From Candidatus Poseidoniaceae archaeon (GTDB lineage: Archaea; Thermoplasmatota; Poseidoniia; Poseidoniales; Poseidoniaceae): a stretch of DNA of 16,987 nt. The notes beneath the pieces are model-generated. The model searched no databases and was not told the DNA's origin. It saw nothing but the letters and a program-made list of their open reading frames with translations. Shown here piece by piece: positions 6,440 through 13,753 of this stretch. The stretch covers positions 1 through 16,987 of the forward strand of contig DUHJ01000064.1 in assembly GCA_013330925.1 (NCBI GenBank). The letters are read 5' to 3'. The first letter of the stretch is position 1. Each line of letters begins with the position of its first letter. The position numbers and the translations under genes were made by a program.

Positions 6440-7270
6440 TCAGTCGTCGTTGGTGACGACGTCTGAAGGCTTCCCTGTGAGGGTGGTGCGGAGCCGGGCG
6501 TTGTCGTCCTGCATCGCGTCCATGAAGGCGTACTTCACGCCAAGGGACTCGGCCAAGACGCCAAGTGCAAGGCTGTCCTTGGGCAAGCATTTGCCTCCAA
6601 AACCCCGGTAGAGGCCAAAGATTGGATCGAGGTGCGAGGGGCCAATAGGTTGGGCTTGGGGCGAGGTGATGATGTCGCGGATGGCGTACCAATCCTCGCC
6701 AAGGCCCTGGCAAATGTCGTACAATTGGTTCGCAAAGGTGACTTTGAGGGCATAGTAGGTGTTCTTGGTGTACTTCACCAATTCAGCCTGAGTTGGAGTC
6801 ACTTGGAAGGTCTGGTCGGTCCGCAGGACCCCTGCTTCGCGGTGTTGTTGGAAGACCATGTCCGCCACTTCAGGATGGTGCGTTCCACACACGAGGATGT
6901 CTTGGTTGGCGAAGTCGTGGAGCCGTTGCCGTTCGACCAAGAACTCTGGAGAATACGCGATTTTGAGGTGGCTGTATCGCTCGTGCCAAGCCTGTGTCGT
7001 CCCGGGCACCACCGTGGACTTGATGACCGCGACAAAGCCCTCGGGAAGCGCATCGAGGATGCCTTCGACGATGCGCGTGTCGCACGCCCCGGTCTCGGGG
7101 TGAGGTGGGGTGGGCACGGCGATGTACGCCATGTCGACGTGATCGGTGACGTCAGCAAGTTCCGTGCCCCGTGCCGGGTCATGGACGAAGAGCTCGTGTG
7201 CCTCAGCGAAGCAATGTTCGATGGCCCCGCCGACCATGCCTGCGCCAATGATGCCGACCTTCACGTTCAT
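6440..7270 (-). CDS. Short UDP-glucose/GDP-mannose dehydrogenase-like enzyme
   Basis: Family members oxidise the C6 alcohol of a nucleotide sugar to a carboxylate with two NAD+, for example UDP-glucose to UDP-glucuronate. The 276-residue product has the Rossmann NAD site IIGAGMVGG (7-15), AVPTPP (51-56), [10 protein letters not shown] (83-92), SPEFLVER (107-114), [20 protein letters not shown] (163-182, with Lys166 and Asn170) and the catalytic motif [10 protein letters not shown] (223-232) with Cys228. It ends about 45 residues after the Cys. Typical enzymes have about 430 residues, so the C-terminal UDP-binding domain is absent, with no sign of a frameshift: the next gene's stop is adjacent. 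It overlaps the RmlA-like stop by ATGA, preceded by GGAGGGA, so it is translated with that gene. Whether it acts alone, as a variant, or with a partner is unknown. Confidence 0.85.
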   Translation of the reverse strand: MNVKVGIIGAGMVGGAIEHCFAEAHELFVHDPARGTELADVTDHVDMAYIAVPTPPHPETGACDTRIVEGILDALPEGFVAVIKSTVVPGTTQAWHERYSHLKIAYSPEFLVERQRLHDFANQDILVCGTHHPEVADMVFQQHREAGVLRTDQTFQVTPTQAELVKYTKNTYYALKVTFANQLYDICQGLGEDWYAIRDIITSPQAQPIGPSHLDPIFGLYRGFGGKCLPKDSLALGVLAESLGVKYAFMDAMQDDNARLRTTLTGKPSDVVTNDD

Positions 7271-8031
7271 TCCCTCCGAAGTTCATCCCTGTGCGGGCTT
7301 GGGTTCAAGCGACCTTCTTTGGCCATGATGCTGGCTTGTAACAAGGTCGCGGGTGTGCCGCAATCGATCCACGTTTCTTCACCAACGTTCAGGAGCGTTG
7401 TGGCCCGCTTTTCGACGTATTTTCGATTGATGTCAGAAATGGAGAACGCGTCGCCTTTGGCGGCCACCGCCTCGTCCACAAAGGTCCAGAATCGCTCGTC
7501 GTAGAGGTAAATGCCGCCGATGGCAAGGTTGGACGGCGGGACCTCGGGCTTTTCCACGATGTCCACCACGCTGCCGTCCTCGCCCAAAACCGCCACGCCA
7601 AAGGCGCGTGGGTCGGCCTCTTCCCGGGCGAGAAGCACCGCACCAGGCGGAGCGGTCGCTTCACGGAACATGGACACGTGATCTTCCAATTCCACGGTGG
7701 TGATGTTGTCGGAGAAATAGACAAGCAGGCGAGTGTCTTCGTTGTGTGGCCGGGCCAAACCCAGCGCGTAGGCAACACCACGGGGTTCCTCTTCCAGCAC
7801 GTAGTGGATGCGTTCGCCGGGAAGACCGGTTCCGACGTGTTGAGCGATTTGACCGATGAACCGGTTCGCGATGATCGTGATGTCCTTGATGCCCGCGCGC
7901 CGAATGGTGCCCAGCGCGTAATCGATGACGGGGCGCTCGTGGATGGGCAAGAGCGTCTTTTGCGTGTAGCGCGTGAACGGTGCCAAGCGGCTGCCATGAC
8001 CGCCTGCGACAAGGATGGCCTTGACGTTCAC
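7267..8031 (-). CDS. RmlA-like sugar-1-phosphate nucleotidyltransferase
   Basis: The 254-residue product belongs to the glucose-1-phosphate thymidylyltransferase (RmlA) side of the nucleotidyltransferase family. The N-terminus [17 protein letters not shown] (4-20) holds the NTP loop. TQKTLLPI (23-30) holds the active-site Lys. [13 protein letters not shown] (81-93) and YFSDN (105-109) follow, the latter with Ser where Gly is usual. [14 protein letters not shown] and [11 protein letters not shown] complete the pattern. I chose GTG 8031 (reading [11 protein letters not shown], with GGTGGGGGGAGC before it) over ATG 8046, because family members begin about four residues before the first strand and the next gene begins in the same style. 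It lies in the middle of a five-gene operon and shares the last step with the dehydrogenase by ATGA overlap. The sugar and base used cannot be told. Confidence 0.85.
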   Translation of the reverse strand: MNVKAILVAGGHGSRLAPFTRYTQKTLLPIHERPVIDYALGTIRRAGIKDITIIANRFIGQIAQHVGTGLPGERIHYVLEEEPRGVAYALGLARPHNEDTRLLVYFSDNITTVELEDHVSMFREATAPPGAVLLAREEADPRAFGVAVLGEDGSVVDIVEKPEVPPSNLAIGGIYLYDERFWTFVDEAVAAKGDAFSISDINRKYVEKRATTLLNVGEETWIDCGTPATLLQASIMAKEGRLNPSPHRDELRRE

Positions 8032-8053
8032 GCTCCCCCCACCCATGTGCTGT

Positions 8054-8611
8054 TCAAGGCTCCTCCGGTTGCGAAGGTCGGTTGAGATGATGGAAGGTTT
8101 CCTCCGGCCCAGGGCGGGTCAACTTGTTGGCGGCGATGAGGTCGCCAAGGCGCTCAAACCCTGCTTCCTTGAGGTCGGGGTCGTCCGCTTCGCTGGCGGC
8201 CCAGCGCGCCGCTGAGACCTCATCGTGGCGCCGGTCTGCTTCGGCGCGAAGCAATTCCGAAGGCCGAAGCGGCCCTTCGAGGCCGTCGTACGCGCGCCCC
8301 GATTCGATGGCATCCCTACGTTCACCTCCGCCGAGGGAGGCTTCGGCCCGCCCGGCGGTCCAACCTGCCGCATCGCCACCTCGACGGCCATCGGAGGGAG
8401 GAAGATGGGATGCGTCGTCCTCAAACTCACCCCGCACCATGTTGGACGCAAGGTACAGGATTTGCAAACCGGCTGTTCCGAGGATCAAACTGACCCAAGG
8501 CCAGAACGCAGCGTTGCCGTTGCCCCGCAGGAGCAGGGGCAGGACACTTGCGGCGAGAAGCACCGCTGCGAGACACACCGCAACGAACGGGCGCCGAACG
8601 ATGGACGGCAT
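8054..8611 (-). CDS. Two-segment membrane protein with long charged tail
   Basis: The 185-residue product has two hydrophobic segments (about 10-28 and 37-55) near the N-terminus. A 130-residue hydrophilic region follows, rich in Glu, Arg, Ala and Gly (for example PSELLRAEADRRHDEVSAARWAAS), which looks partly disordered and partly helical. No family is recognised. ATG 8611 follows the preceding stop by four bases (TGA-GGGC-ATG), and GGTGAGGG spans that junction, so translation is probably coupled. It sits directly upstream of the RmlA-like gene, which suggests a link with sugar-nucleotide or envelope work, but this is inference from position. Confidence 0.65.
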   Translation of the reverse strand: MPSIVRRPFVAVCLAAVLLAASVLPLLLRGNGNAAFWPWVSLILGTAGLQILYLASNMVRGEFEDDASHLPPSDGRRGGDAAGWTAGRAEASLGGGERRDAIESGRAYDGLEGPLRPSELLRAEADRRHDEVSAARWAASEADDPDLKEAGFERLGDLIAANKLTRPGPEETFHHLNRPSQPEEP

Positions 8612-8615
8612 GCCC

Positions 8616-8924
8616 TCACCGCTGATCGAGGAAACGGTTCAGGCGATCGAGGAGTTCCTCCGTGGAGATGGCTTCCTCTTCCCATCCCAAGCGTTGGCGG
8701 CTGGCCTCAGCCGCGACGCGGAAGGCCTCGCGCATCCGTTCCAACGAAAATTGGAAGAGCACGCCCAGCAAAAGGACGGCGCCGATGCCATACCGGATCT
8801 CAATGCTTCCAATCAACCCCGAGACCAGCACGATGATGACGATGCCAAGCGTGGTCCTGCTCCGCAACTTTGCGTCGCCTTCGACGGCGGCCTTCCACCG
8901 TTCGGCAGCTTCGCGACGGGTCAT
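8616..8924 (-). CDS. Small two-segment membrane protein, unknown
   Basis: The 102-residue product has a basic amphipathic N-terminus (MTRREAAERWKAAVEG), two closely spaced hydrophobic segments (about 26-42 and 47-62) forming a hairpin, and a helical tail SLERMREAFRVAAEASRQRL ending in a Glu-rich patch and LLDRLNRFLDQR. No known family is recognised. ATG 8924 is chosen. A GTG at 8939, immediately after the upstream stop, is an in-frame alternative that adds five residues. The next gene starts four bases after its stop. Confidence 0.65.
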   Translation of the reverse strand: MTRREAAERWKAAVEGDAKLRSRTTLGIVIIVLVSGLIGSIEIRYGIGAVLLLGVLFQFSLERMREAFRVAAEASRQRLGWEEEAISTEELLDRLNRFLDQR

Positions 8925-8939
8925 GGTCAAAACGACCAC

Positions 8940-9572
8940 TCACCCGATGCATGGAACGAACACGTCGTCGTCAATCTCGAGCAGCAGCTCGGTGGTCAGA
9001 AGGTGATCGAGGGCTTCGTCCACCTCGTCGGGCGACACGCCAAGGTTGAGCATGCCTTCGAAAATCTGGCTCAAGGTGGCCACGCCTTCATGCGTTCGAC
9101 AGACCTCGTCAACCACCCCAAGCATGGCGCTGGCGCAAACCGCGAGCAAGGGGTCGTCGGTCGCTTCTCCTGGAAGGAGGTCGATGTACAAGCGAGCCGG
9201 GTGCAATTCCTCTGCTTCTTGGTCGGCTTGGACGCGGGCTTCGGAAGAACGACGCCCAAGTCCGGAGAAGGCGGCGTCTTCCACGGGCTCGAAGCAATCG
9301 AACAGGTTGCGCTGAACGCCAGGTCCGGCCTCGTCCTCGTCGGTCATGCGGCGTTGAACCGCCTCAAGACGGTGCAAGCGTTGTTCGAGACGCAAACGCT
9401 CCCGCGCCAGATCGGACTCAACGAGGTCGAGATGCTGCTCTGCAGCCTCCTGCAACCAAGCTTCCAACGTCCATTCTGGATCCAAGCCCGCCATGGTGTC
9501 GACCAGACGTGCGACGGCGCCGGTCAGAACGTCTGCGGGGAGGGGGCTCCGTCCTTCTCGCTCCGTCGTCAT
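8940..9572 (-). CDS. Coiled-coil protein with possible winged-helix C-terminus, unknown
   Basis: This 210-residue acidic soluble protein is the first gene of the five-gene operon. Residues about 45-80 (LVESDLARERLRLEQRLHRL and onward) form a strong heptad-like coiled coil. A disordered acidic linker follows (about 80-130). The C-terminal 70 residues read as helix-helix-helix then strand: GVATLSQIFEGMLNLG, then SPDEVDEALDHLLTTELLLE, then IDDDVFVPCIG. That layout resembles a degenerate winged-helix or ScpB-like domain, without a decisive motif. The ATG at 9572 follows an AT-rich element at 9597-9608. It could be a regulator or an assembly factor; I cannot assign it. Confidence 0.65.
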   Translation of the reverse strand: MTTEREGRSPLPADVLTGAVARLVDTMAGLDPEWTLEAWLQEAAEQHLDLVESDLARERLRLEQRLHRLEAVQRRMTDEDEAGPGVQRNLFDCFEPVEDAAFSGLGRRSSEARVQADQEAEELHPARLYIDLLPGEATDDPLLAVCASAMLGVVDEVCRTHEGVATLSQIFEGMLNLGVSPDEVDEALDHLLTTELLLEIDDDVFVPCIG

Positions 9573-9596
9573 GGTCTAACCAAGTCTTCGTGGCGG

Positions 9597-9608
9597 ACTA
9601 TGAAGTAT
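9597..9608. promoter_or_regulatory. AT-rich promoter-like element between divergent units
   Basis: ACTATGAAGTAT is the most AT-rich stretch in the 122-base gap between the five-gene operon (start 9572) and the dehydrogenase gene (start 9695). On the minus strand it ends about 25 bases before ATG 9572 and fits its TATA position. For the plus-strand gene it would leave a leader of about 60 bases. The rest of the gap shows nothing clear. Confidence 0.35.
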
Positions 9609-9694
9609 GGTGCAGATGAAGGAAGGAAATGGCCCCCTTGTGCCCCGTTCATCTCAGGGGTTCCGTTCAAGAGGGAGTTCTCCGTGGCGCGGGC

Positions 9695-10876
9695 ATGGGC
9701 GACCACCGCATTGCCGTGCTGCCCGGTGACGGGGTGGGCCGCGAGGTCGCGCCTGAAGCCGTGCGCATCTTGGACACGGTGATGGAGCACACCGCCCACG
9801 GGTTCACCTACGACCACATCCCGTGCGGCGGCCAAGTCTGGAAAGAGACCGGTCTCGAATGGGAAGAGGGCGCGTGGGACCGTGTCAAGGAGGACGCGGA
9901 TGCGATTTTCCTTGGTGCCATCGGACTGCCAGGAGCGCGCCTCGAGAACGGAGACCTCGCAGGTGGTGGCGTCATTCTGGGCATGCGCTCCGGCCTTGAC
10001 CTCTACGCGAATGTTCGACCCATCCGCCTTTACGAAGGCGTCAAGCACAAGGTTCACGGAAAATTCCGCCAAGTTTGGGACCACGACATGGTCGACATGG
10101 TCGTGTTGCGTGAAAACACGGAAGGGTTGTACCACAGCCTCTTGCGCCGCTGCGCAGACCGGGCCGCTGGACGTGACCCCTACGAACCCCCCGAGATGAC
10201 CTTCCCCGGTCTTGAAGGAGAAGTCGCCTACGACCCCCGCCCCATCTCCAAGCATGGTTCGGCGCGCATCTCCCGCATGGGTTTCGACATCGCCACACGG
10301 CGCAACGGCGCTCCGGGAGACGGGGTGAGCCGCGTCACCTGTGTGGACAAATCAAACGTGACGCGCGGATGTCAACTCTTCCGTCGCACCTTCGACGAAG
10401 TCGGTGAGGGCTATGCCGGAATCGAGCGGGACTACGGTTACATCGACGCGTTCATGCAATGGATCACTCGAAACCCCGAGCACTATGACGTGGTGGTGTC
10501 AAGCAACATGTTCGGAGACATCTCCACGGACCTTGGTGCCGTCCTTCAGGGTGGCATGGGCATGGCCGGTTCTGCGAACATCGGTGACCACCACGGCATG
10601 TTCGAGCCGGTGCACGGCTCGGCTCCCAAGCATGCCGGAAAGGGCATCGTCAACCCGATTGCCTCCATCTCATCCGTTCAAATGATGCTCGATTGGCTTG
10701 GCCGCCGCACCGACGACGACGATCTGGTCGAGGTCGCTGGATACGTTGGAACGGCCATCGCGGATCACGTTCGAGACGGGAAGCAACTGACGTACGACCT
10801 GGGCGGATCTGCCTCAACCACGGACGTCGGCACAAGCATCGCCACACGGCTTGCCGATGCACTTCGCGAGCGGTGA
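9695..10876 (+). CDS. Isopropylmalate/isocitrate dehydrogenase family enzyme
   Basis: The 393-residue product is a beta-decarboxylating dehydrogenase of the LeuB/Icd/tartrate dehydrogenase family, which oxidises and decarboxylates a 2-hydroxy acid with NAD(P)+. Visible features are VLPGDGVGREVAPEAVRIL (8-26), substrate-binding Arg residues in GMRSGLDLYANVRP (R98, R108) and LRENTEGLYH (R139, Tyr146), the catalytic Lys in CVDKSNV (Lys219), and metal-binding Asp residues in IDAF (251) and MFGDISTDLG (275, 279). GMFEPVHGSAPKHAGK (301-316) is the NAD-loop region. The stretch at 153-190 is longer than in most LeuB proteins. Substrate (isopropylmalate, isocitrate, tartrate or homologue) is not settled by these motifs, and no leucine genes are adjacent. 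ATG 9695 is chosen because the family's first strand begins at residue 5. Confidence 0.88.
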   Translation: MGDHRIAVLPGDGVGREVAPEAVRILDTVMEHTAHGFTYDHIPCGGQVWKETGLEWEEGAWDRVKEDADAIFLGAIGLPGARLENGDLAGGGVILGMRSGLDLYANVRPIRLYEGVKHKVHGKFRQVWDHDMVDMVVLRENTEGLYHSLLRRCADRAAGRDPYEPPEMTFPGLEGEVAYDPRPISKHGSARISRMGFDIATRRNGAPGDGVSRVTCVDKSNVTRGCQLFRRTFDEVGEGYAGIERDYGYIDAFMQWITRNPEHYDVVVSSNMFGDISTDLGAVLQGGMGMAGSANIGDHHGMFEPVHGSAPKHAGKGIVNPIASISSVQMMLDWLGRRTDDDDLVEVAGYVGTAIADHVRDGKQLTYDLGGSASTTDVGTSIATRLADALRER

Positions 10877-10881
10877 AGGCA

Positions 10882-11637
10882 TCACACGAACCGGTGCTCC
10901 ATGTGGGCAGCGATGTCGTCCAGCGAGGCTTGCAGCGATGCGAGGTTGTCCCACCCAGGATTTGGTTCCAACGCCAACCCTTCGTTGGCGTGCTTGCGCA
11001 GGGCTTCTGCGACACGACCGACCTCATCCACAAGCGTGACCGTTGCGGTCCGGGCCGTGCGCGAGAGGGGATTCAGGTCCACGACAAGGACCGTTTTGCC
11101 CATGGCCACCAAGGCCTCGCATCGGTCGCCGTCTTCGAGGGGAACAAGGATGACGTCCGCTGACGCGATCCCCTCGGCCTCGCACTGGGCACGCGGTCCT
11201 TCGAGACCGGGAATTCGCCCGTCGGTGCGCCGACCGAGCACCTCGACACGAAGGTTATCTTCGGCGCACCAGCCTTCCAGTTTTGCGATCAAGCCGTCCA
11301 TCCTTGCTTGGGTGCGATAGAAGATGTTCACCTCCACCCGGCACGAGAGCGCGTCGGCCAGATGGAGCAAGTCGCGCCCTGCCAAGGCCACGGTGTTCCC
11401 GTTGACGGAAATGACTGGGCGTTGCGCCGCTCGCAACCGGGCGTACGCCTCCGCTGTGGCCTTGGCCGCAGACGGAGTGGTTCGTTCTCCGAGGAGGTAG
11501 TCGTAGGCTTCTCCGCGTCCATGGGCGATCAAGGCGCTCCCTGCAAGGAGCCCTTCTGCCGCTGCCTCTTCGATGAGGTGACGGCGCAACAAAGACGCGT
11601 ACCTCGGGTGACTGGGGTCTGCTGCGATGGGGTTCAT
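10882..11637 (-). CDS. 4-phosphopantoate--beta-alanine ligase (archaeal phosphopantothenate synthetase)
   Basis: This archaeal enzyme joins 4-phosphopantoate and beta-alanine with ATP to make 4'-phosphopantothenate for CoA, replacing bacterial PanC/PanK order. The 251-residue product fits the family (PF02006, formerly DUF137) along its length: DPSHPRYASLLRRHLIEEA (7-25), ALIAHGRGEAYDYLLGERT (35-53), PVISVNGNTVAL, VEVNIFYRTQARMDGLI, ADVILVPLEDGDRCEALVAMGKTV, and VDLNPLSRTARTATVTLVDEVGR. The conserved GRGEA, VNGN, EVN, LEDGDR and DLNPLSRT blocks are all intact. It begins 12 bases after the nadC stop, so the two cofactor genes are probably one transcript. It is one of the better archaeal markers in the window. 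Confidence 0.95.
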   Translation of the reverse strand: MNPIAADPSHPRYASLLRRHLIEEAAAEGLLAGSALIAHGRGEAYDYLLGERTTPSAAKATAEAYARLRAAQRPVISVNGNTVALAGRDLLHLADALSCRVEVNIFYRTQARMDGLIAKLEGWCAEDNLRVEVLGRRTDGRIPGLEGPRAQCEAEGIASADVILVPLEDGDRCEALVAMGKTVLVVDLNPLSRTARTATVTLVDEVGRVAEALRKHANEGLALEPNPGWDNLASLQASLDDIAAHMEHRFV

Positions 11638-11649
11638 GCCGTCACCCCG

Positions 11650-12585
11650 TCAAGCGCCGTCCATGAGCATGGTGAGATCGAGCGGTGGAACGCCACGGTT
11701 GACCGCGCTGGTGCTGACCACGTCCATGCCGCTCTCTTTCCAATCAGCGAGGCCTTCGAAGGTGATGCCGCCACTGGCTTCCAGCACGACGTGCTCACGA
11801 ACCCCAAGGCCCTCCATTTCAGCTGCAACCTCTTTGCAAACCTCTGGGCCAAGGTTGTCCAACATGATGACCAGAGGCATGTCGCCCATGGTGTCCCGGT
11901 GTTGGCTCCACGCCAAAGCGGCGGTCAAGGCTTGTTTCGGGCTGGTGGTTTCAATCTCGATGAACGCATGTGCTTCGTTGGGTACCAACGAGGTCACCGC
12001 CGCTTGGACGCGGCTGACCTCGTCCTCGCCGTAAGCGACGAGGTCGTTTTCTTTGAGCATGAGGGCGTCGTCTCGGTTGAGGCGGTGGGTCAGGCAACCG
12101 CCCAAGTCAGCGGCCCACTTGTCCAACAACCCAAACACGGTCTTCCTGGTGCAGGCAACCTGCCCCGGTGCCACCATGAACCAAGCACGTGCCGAGGTGG
12201 CGATGCCAGAGAGATGGCCAAGAAGGTTCAGGAGCGAGCGTTCGATGGCCAGGAGGACGTCGGCAGGGCCGGTCAAACGGCCGATTTCATCGCCGTTCCC
12301 CACCTGCCTGCCGTCGCCCGCGCTCCAAGACACCCGAACTTCTGGAGCCCAAATTTGGAGCATGTGATCCACAGCAGCGGTGCCGGCCACCAAACCCTCT
12401 GAACGGGCCAGCACCGAGGCGGAAGCCGTTTCTGAACGGCCCATGAGGGGCATGTCGATCCCATCATCGGCAAGGACGGCTCCGACCCATCGATCGATGC
12501 TGGCAAGCAGTCGGTTGGACGGTCCGTCGGCGGCCGTCCACAACAAGTGGCCTCGGTCGTGAGGCACCTTGCCCCCCTTTCCCAT
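11650..12585 (-). CDS. nadC: Nicotinate-nucleotide pyrophosphorylase (quinolinate phosphoribosyltransferase)
   Basis: NadC turns quinolinate and PRPP into nicotinate mononucleotide, CO2 and pyrophosphate in de novo NAD synthesis. Diagnostic blocks are ARSEGLVAGTAAV in the N-terminal domain, LLNLLGHLSGIAT, the CTRKTVFGLLDKWAA block with catalytic Arg/Lys, GGCLTHRLNRDDALMLKENDL, FIEIET, IMLDNLGPE, LEASGGI and STSAVNRGVPPLDL. The frame is open to 12741. ATG 12642 would give 330 residues and ATG 12585 gives 311, nearer the usual 280-300. I prefer 12585 because the element at 12606-12620 lies 21 bases upstream and because 12642 would leave only 24 bases to the divergent oxidoreductase. NadA and NadB are not in the window. 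Confidence 0.92.
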   Translation of the reverse strand: MGKGGKVPHDRGHLLWTAADGPSNRLLASIDRWVGAVLADDGIDMPLMGRSETASASVLARSEGLVAGTAAVDHMLQIWAPEVRVSWSAGDGRQVGNGDEIGRLTGPADVLLAIERSLLNLLGHLSGIATSARAWFMVAPGQVACTRKTVFGLLDKWAADLGGCLTHRLNRDDALMLKENDLVAYGEDEVSRVQAAVTSLVPNEAHAFIEIETTSPKQALTAALAWSQHRDTMGDMPLVIMLDNLGPEVCKEVAAEMEGLGVREHVVLEASGGITFEGLADWKESGMDVVSTSAVNRGVPPLDLTMLMDGA

Positions 12586-12605
12586 GAACCACGATGCGTG
12601 CAAGA

Positions 12606-12620
12606 CCTCATCAAAGCACC
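12606..12620. promoter_or_regulatory. Possible TATA-like element upstream of nadC
   Basis: On the minus strand this reads GGTGCTTTGATGAGG and ends 21 bases before ATG 12585. It is the only AT-leaning stretch between nadC and the divergent oxidoreductase, so it could serve both directions. Inference from position. Confidence 0.3.
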
Positions 12621-12666
12621 CCTGCCGCTCCGCAAGGCCCATGCCGTTCCATCGTGCGCGAGGGAC

Positions 12667-13728
12667 ATGCAGCGGGTCGTGGTGGTGGGCGGTGGCCTCG
12701 CCGGACTTGCCGCGGCCCTCGAAGCCGCTTCCTCGGGTCACAAGGTGATCGTGCTCGAAGCCCGAGACCGCCTAGGTGGACGTGCCACCACCACACCGGG
12801 CCGCTATGCAGACCTTGGGTACGGACCTCACATCTTGCTGCGTGGCGGCACCTTGCACCGGTTGGTCCGACGGCTTTCCCGGACGCGCCCGGCCACGTTG
12901 GCGGTGGCTCCACATCGCCTGAAGGTCGTTGGGCACGGTCCGCTCCGCTCCCTTCGAAGCGTGCGGGAGACCGCCAACGTCCGACGAGCTTTGCGCTCTT
13001 CTGAACCCTCCAACCACCCGTCGGTGCAGGCCGCAAGGCTCCTTGCGGGGTGGGGGATGCCGGCTGAACATGGCCCCCTGAACGACCGGGCTGAAGCCGT
13101 GTTCATGGGCCAAGGCTTGCTCCTTCACGCAGGTTGGGCGGACCTCATCGGGCGGATCCTTGCCGCCCTCGACGAAGTCGGCGTGCCCATCGAAACCAAC
13201 GCGAAAGTCATCGCCGTCGAAGACGGATGTGTGCATTTGGAAGACGGACGGGACGTCGAAGCGGACCTTGTCGTGGTGGCGGCCGGACCACGACGGGGAG
13301 CCTTGCTGCTCGAGGCCGAGGCAGGCCCCTCCCATCGGGTGAGCACCGTCGAAGCCTTGCTGGATGCGGTGCCCTTTGGCGAGCATCAGGGCCTGATCGA
13401 CGTTGAAGAAGGGGCGGTCGCGCTTCGCTTGCCTCATCCTGAACCCGCCTTCACCCACCTCAGCGCCGTCGCCGTTCCTCGTGAAGGTGAGGACGATGCG
13501 TCACGGATGGCCCGCCTCGAAGGATGGTTGGACCGGCACTTGGCCGGTTGGCAGACCGCTGTGGCCGAGGACCGTCGACAACCCGGCCTTGACCTGGCCA
13601 TGACCGAGCGAAGCACGGCGAGCGTCAACGGAGTGGTGCTCGTGGAGCCTCACTTGGGGCTGTCAGATGCACTGATTGACGCGACACGCGCCAGCGTTCG
13701 GGCGGCCTTGTCCGGTGACGATGCCTAA
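12667..13728 (+). CDS. FAD-dependent oxidoreductase of the phytoene desaturase/amine oxidase type
   Basis: The 353-residue product opens with the dinucleotide-binding fold RVVVVGGGLAGLAAALEA (3-20). The ribose-binding acid and FAD motif LEARDRLGGRATTT (30-43) follow. This pattern is typical of the NAD(P)-binding-Rossmann amine oxidase/carotenoid desaturase superfamily. A second Rossmann half appears as VEADLVVVAAGPR. The C-terminal NGVVLVEPHLGLSDALIDATRASVRAAL resembles the family's closing FAD segment but lacks its usual GD. It is shorter than phytoene desaturases (about 500 residues), so it may be a reduced member; the substrate is unknown. ATG 12667 is four codons before the first strand; GAGGGAC precedes it. 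It is divergent from nadC, and the exonuclease gene follows closely on the same strand. Confidence 0.8.
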   Translation: MQRVVVVGGGLAGLAAALEAASSGHKVIVLEARDRLGGRATTTPGRYADLGYGPHILLRGGTLHRLVRRLSRTRPATLAVAPHRLKVVGHGPLRSLRSVRETANVRRALRSSEPSNHPSVQAARLLAGWGMPAEHGPLNDRAEAVFMGQGLLLHAGWADLIGRILAALDEVGVPIETNAKVIAVEDGCVHLEDGRDVEADLVVVAAGPRRGALLLEAEAGPSHRVSTVEALLDAVPFGEHQGLIDVEEGAVALRLPHPEPAFTHLSAVAVPREGEDDASRMARLEGWLDRHLAGWQTAVAEDRRQPGLDLAMTERSTASVNGVVLVEPHLGLSDALIDATRASVRAALSGDDA

Positions 13729-13753
13729 GGCCCGCCACACACGCCGGGGTGGC

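Noticed and set aside
6632..7504. A 290-codon plus-strand open frame
   Set aside because: It is antisense to the UDP-sugar dehydrogenase-like and RmlA-like genes, whose motifs are unambiguous.
8124..9782. A 552-codon plus-strand open frame, the longest in the window
   Set aside because: It lies antisense to the whole of three genes and runs into the start of the dehydrogenase gene. Its product is Ser/Arg/Pro-rich without domains. The minus-strand frames show membrane segments, a coiled coil and tight start-stop spacing. Long antisense frames are common in GC-rich DNA.
9569..10255. A 228-codon minus-strand frame upstream of the coiled-coil gene
   Set aside because: It is antisense to the decarboxylating dehydrogenase, which has complete catalytic motifs. 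No domain is visible in the antisense product.
11308..12402. A 364-codon plus-strand open frame
   Set aside because: It is antisense to nadC and the phosphopantothenate synthetase gene, both of which have clear family motifs. Its own product shows no family resemblance.
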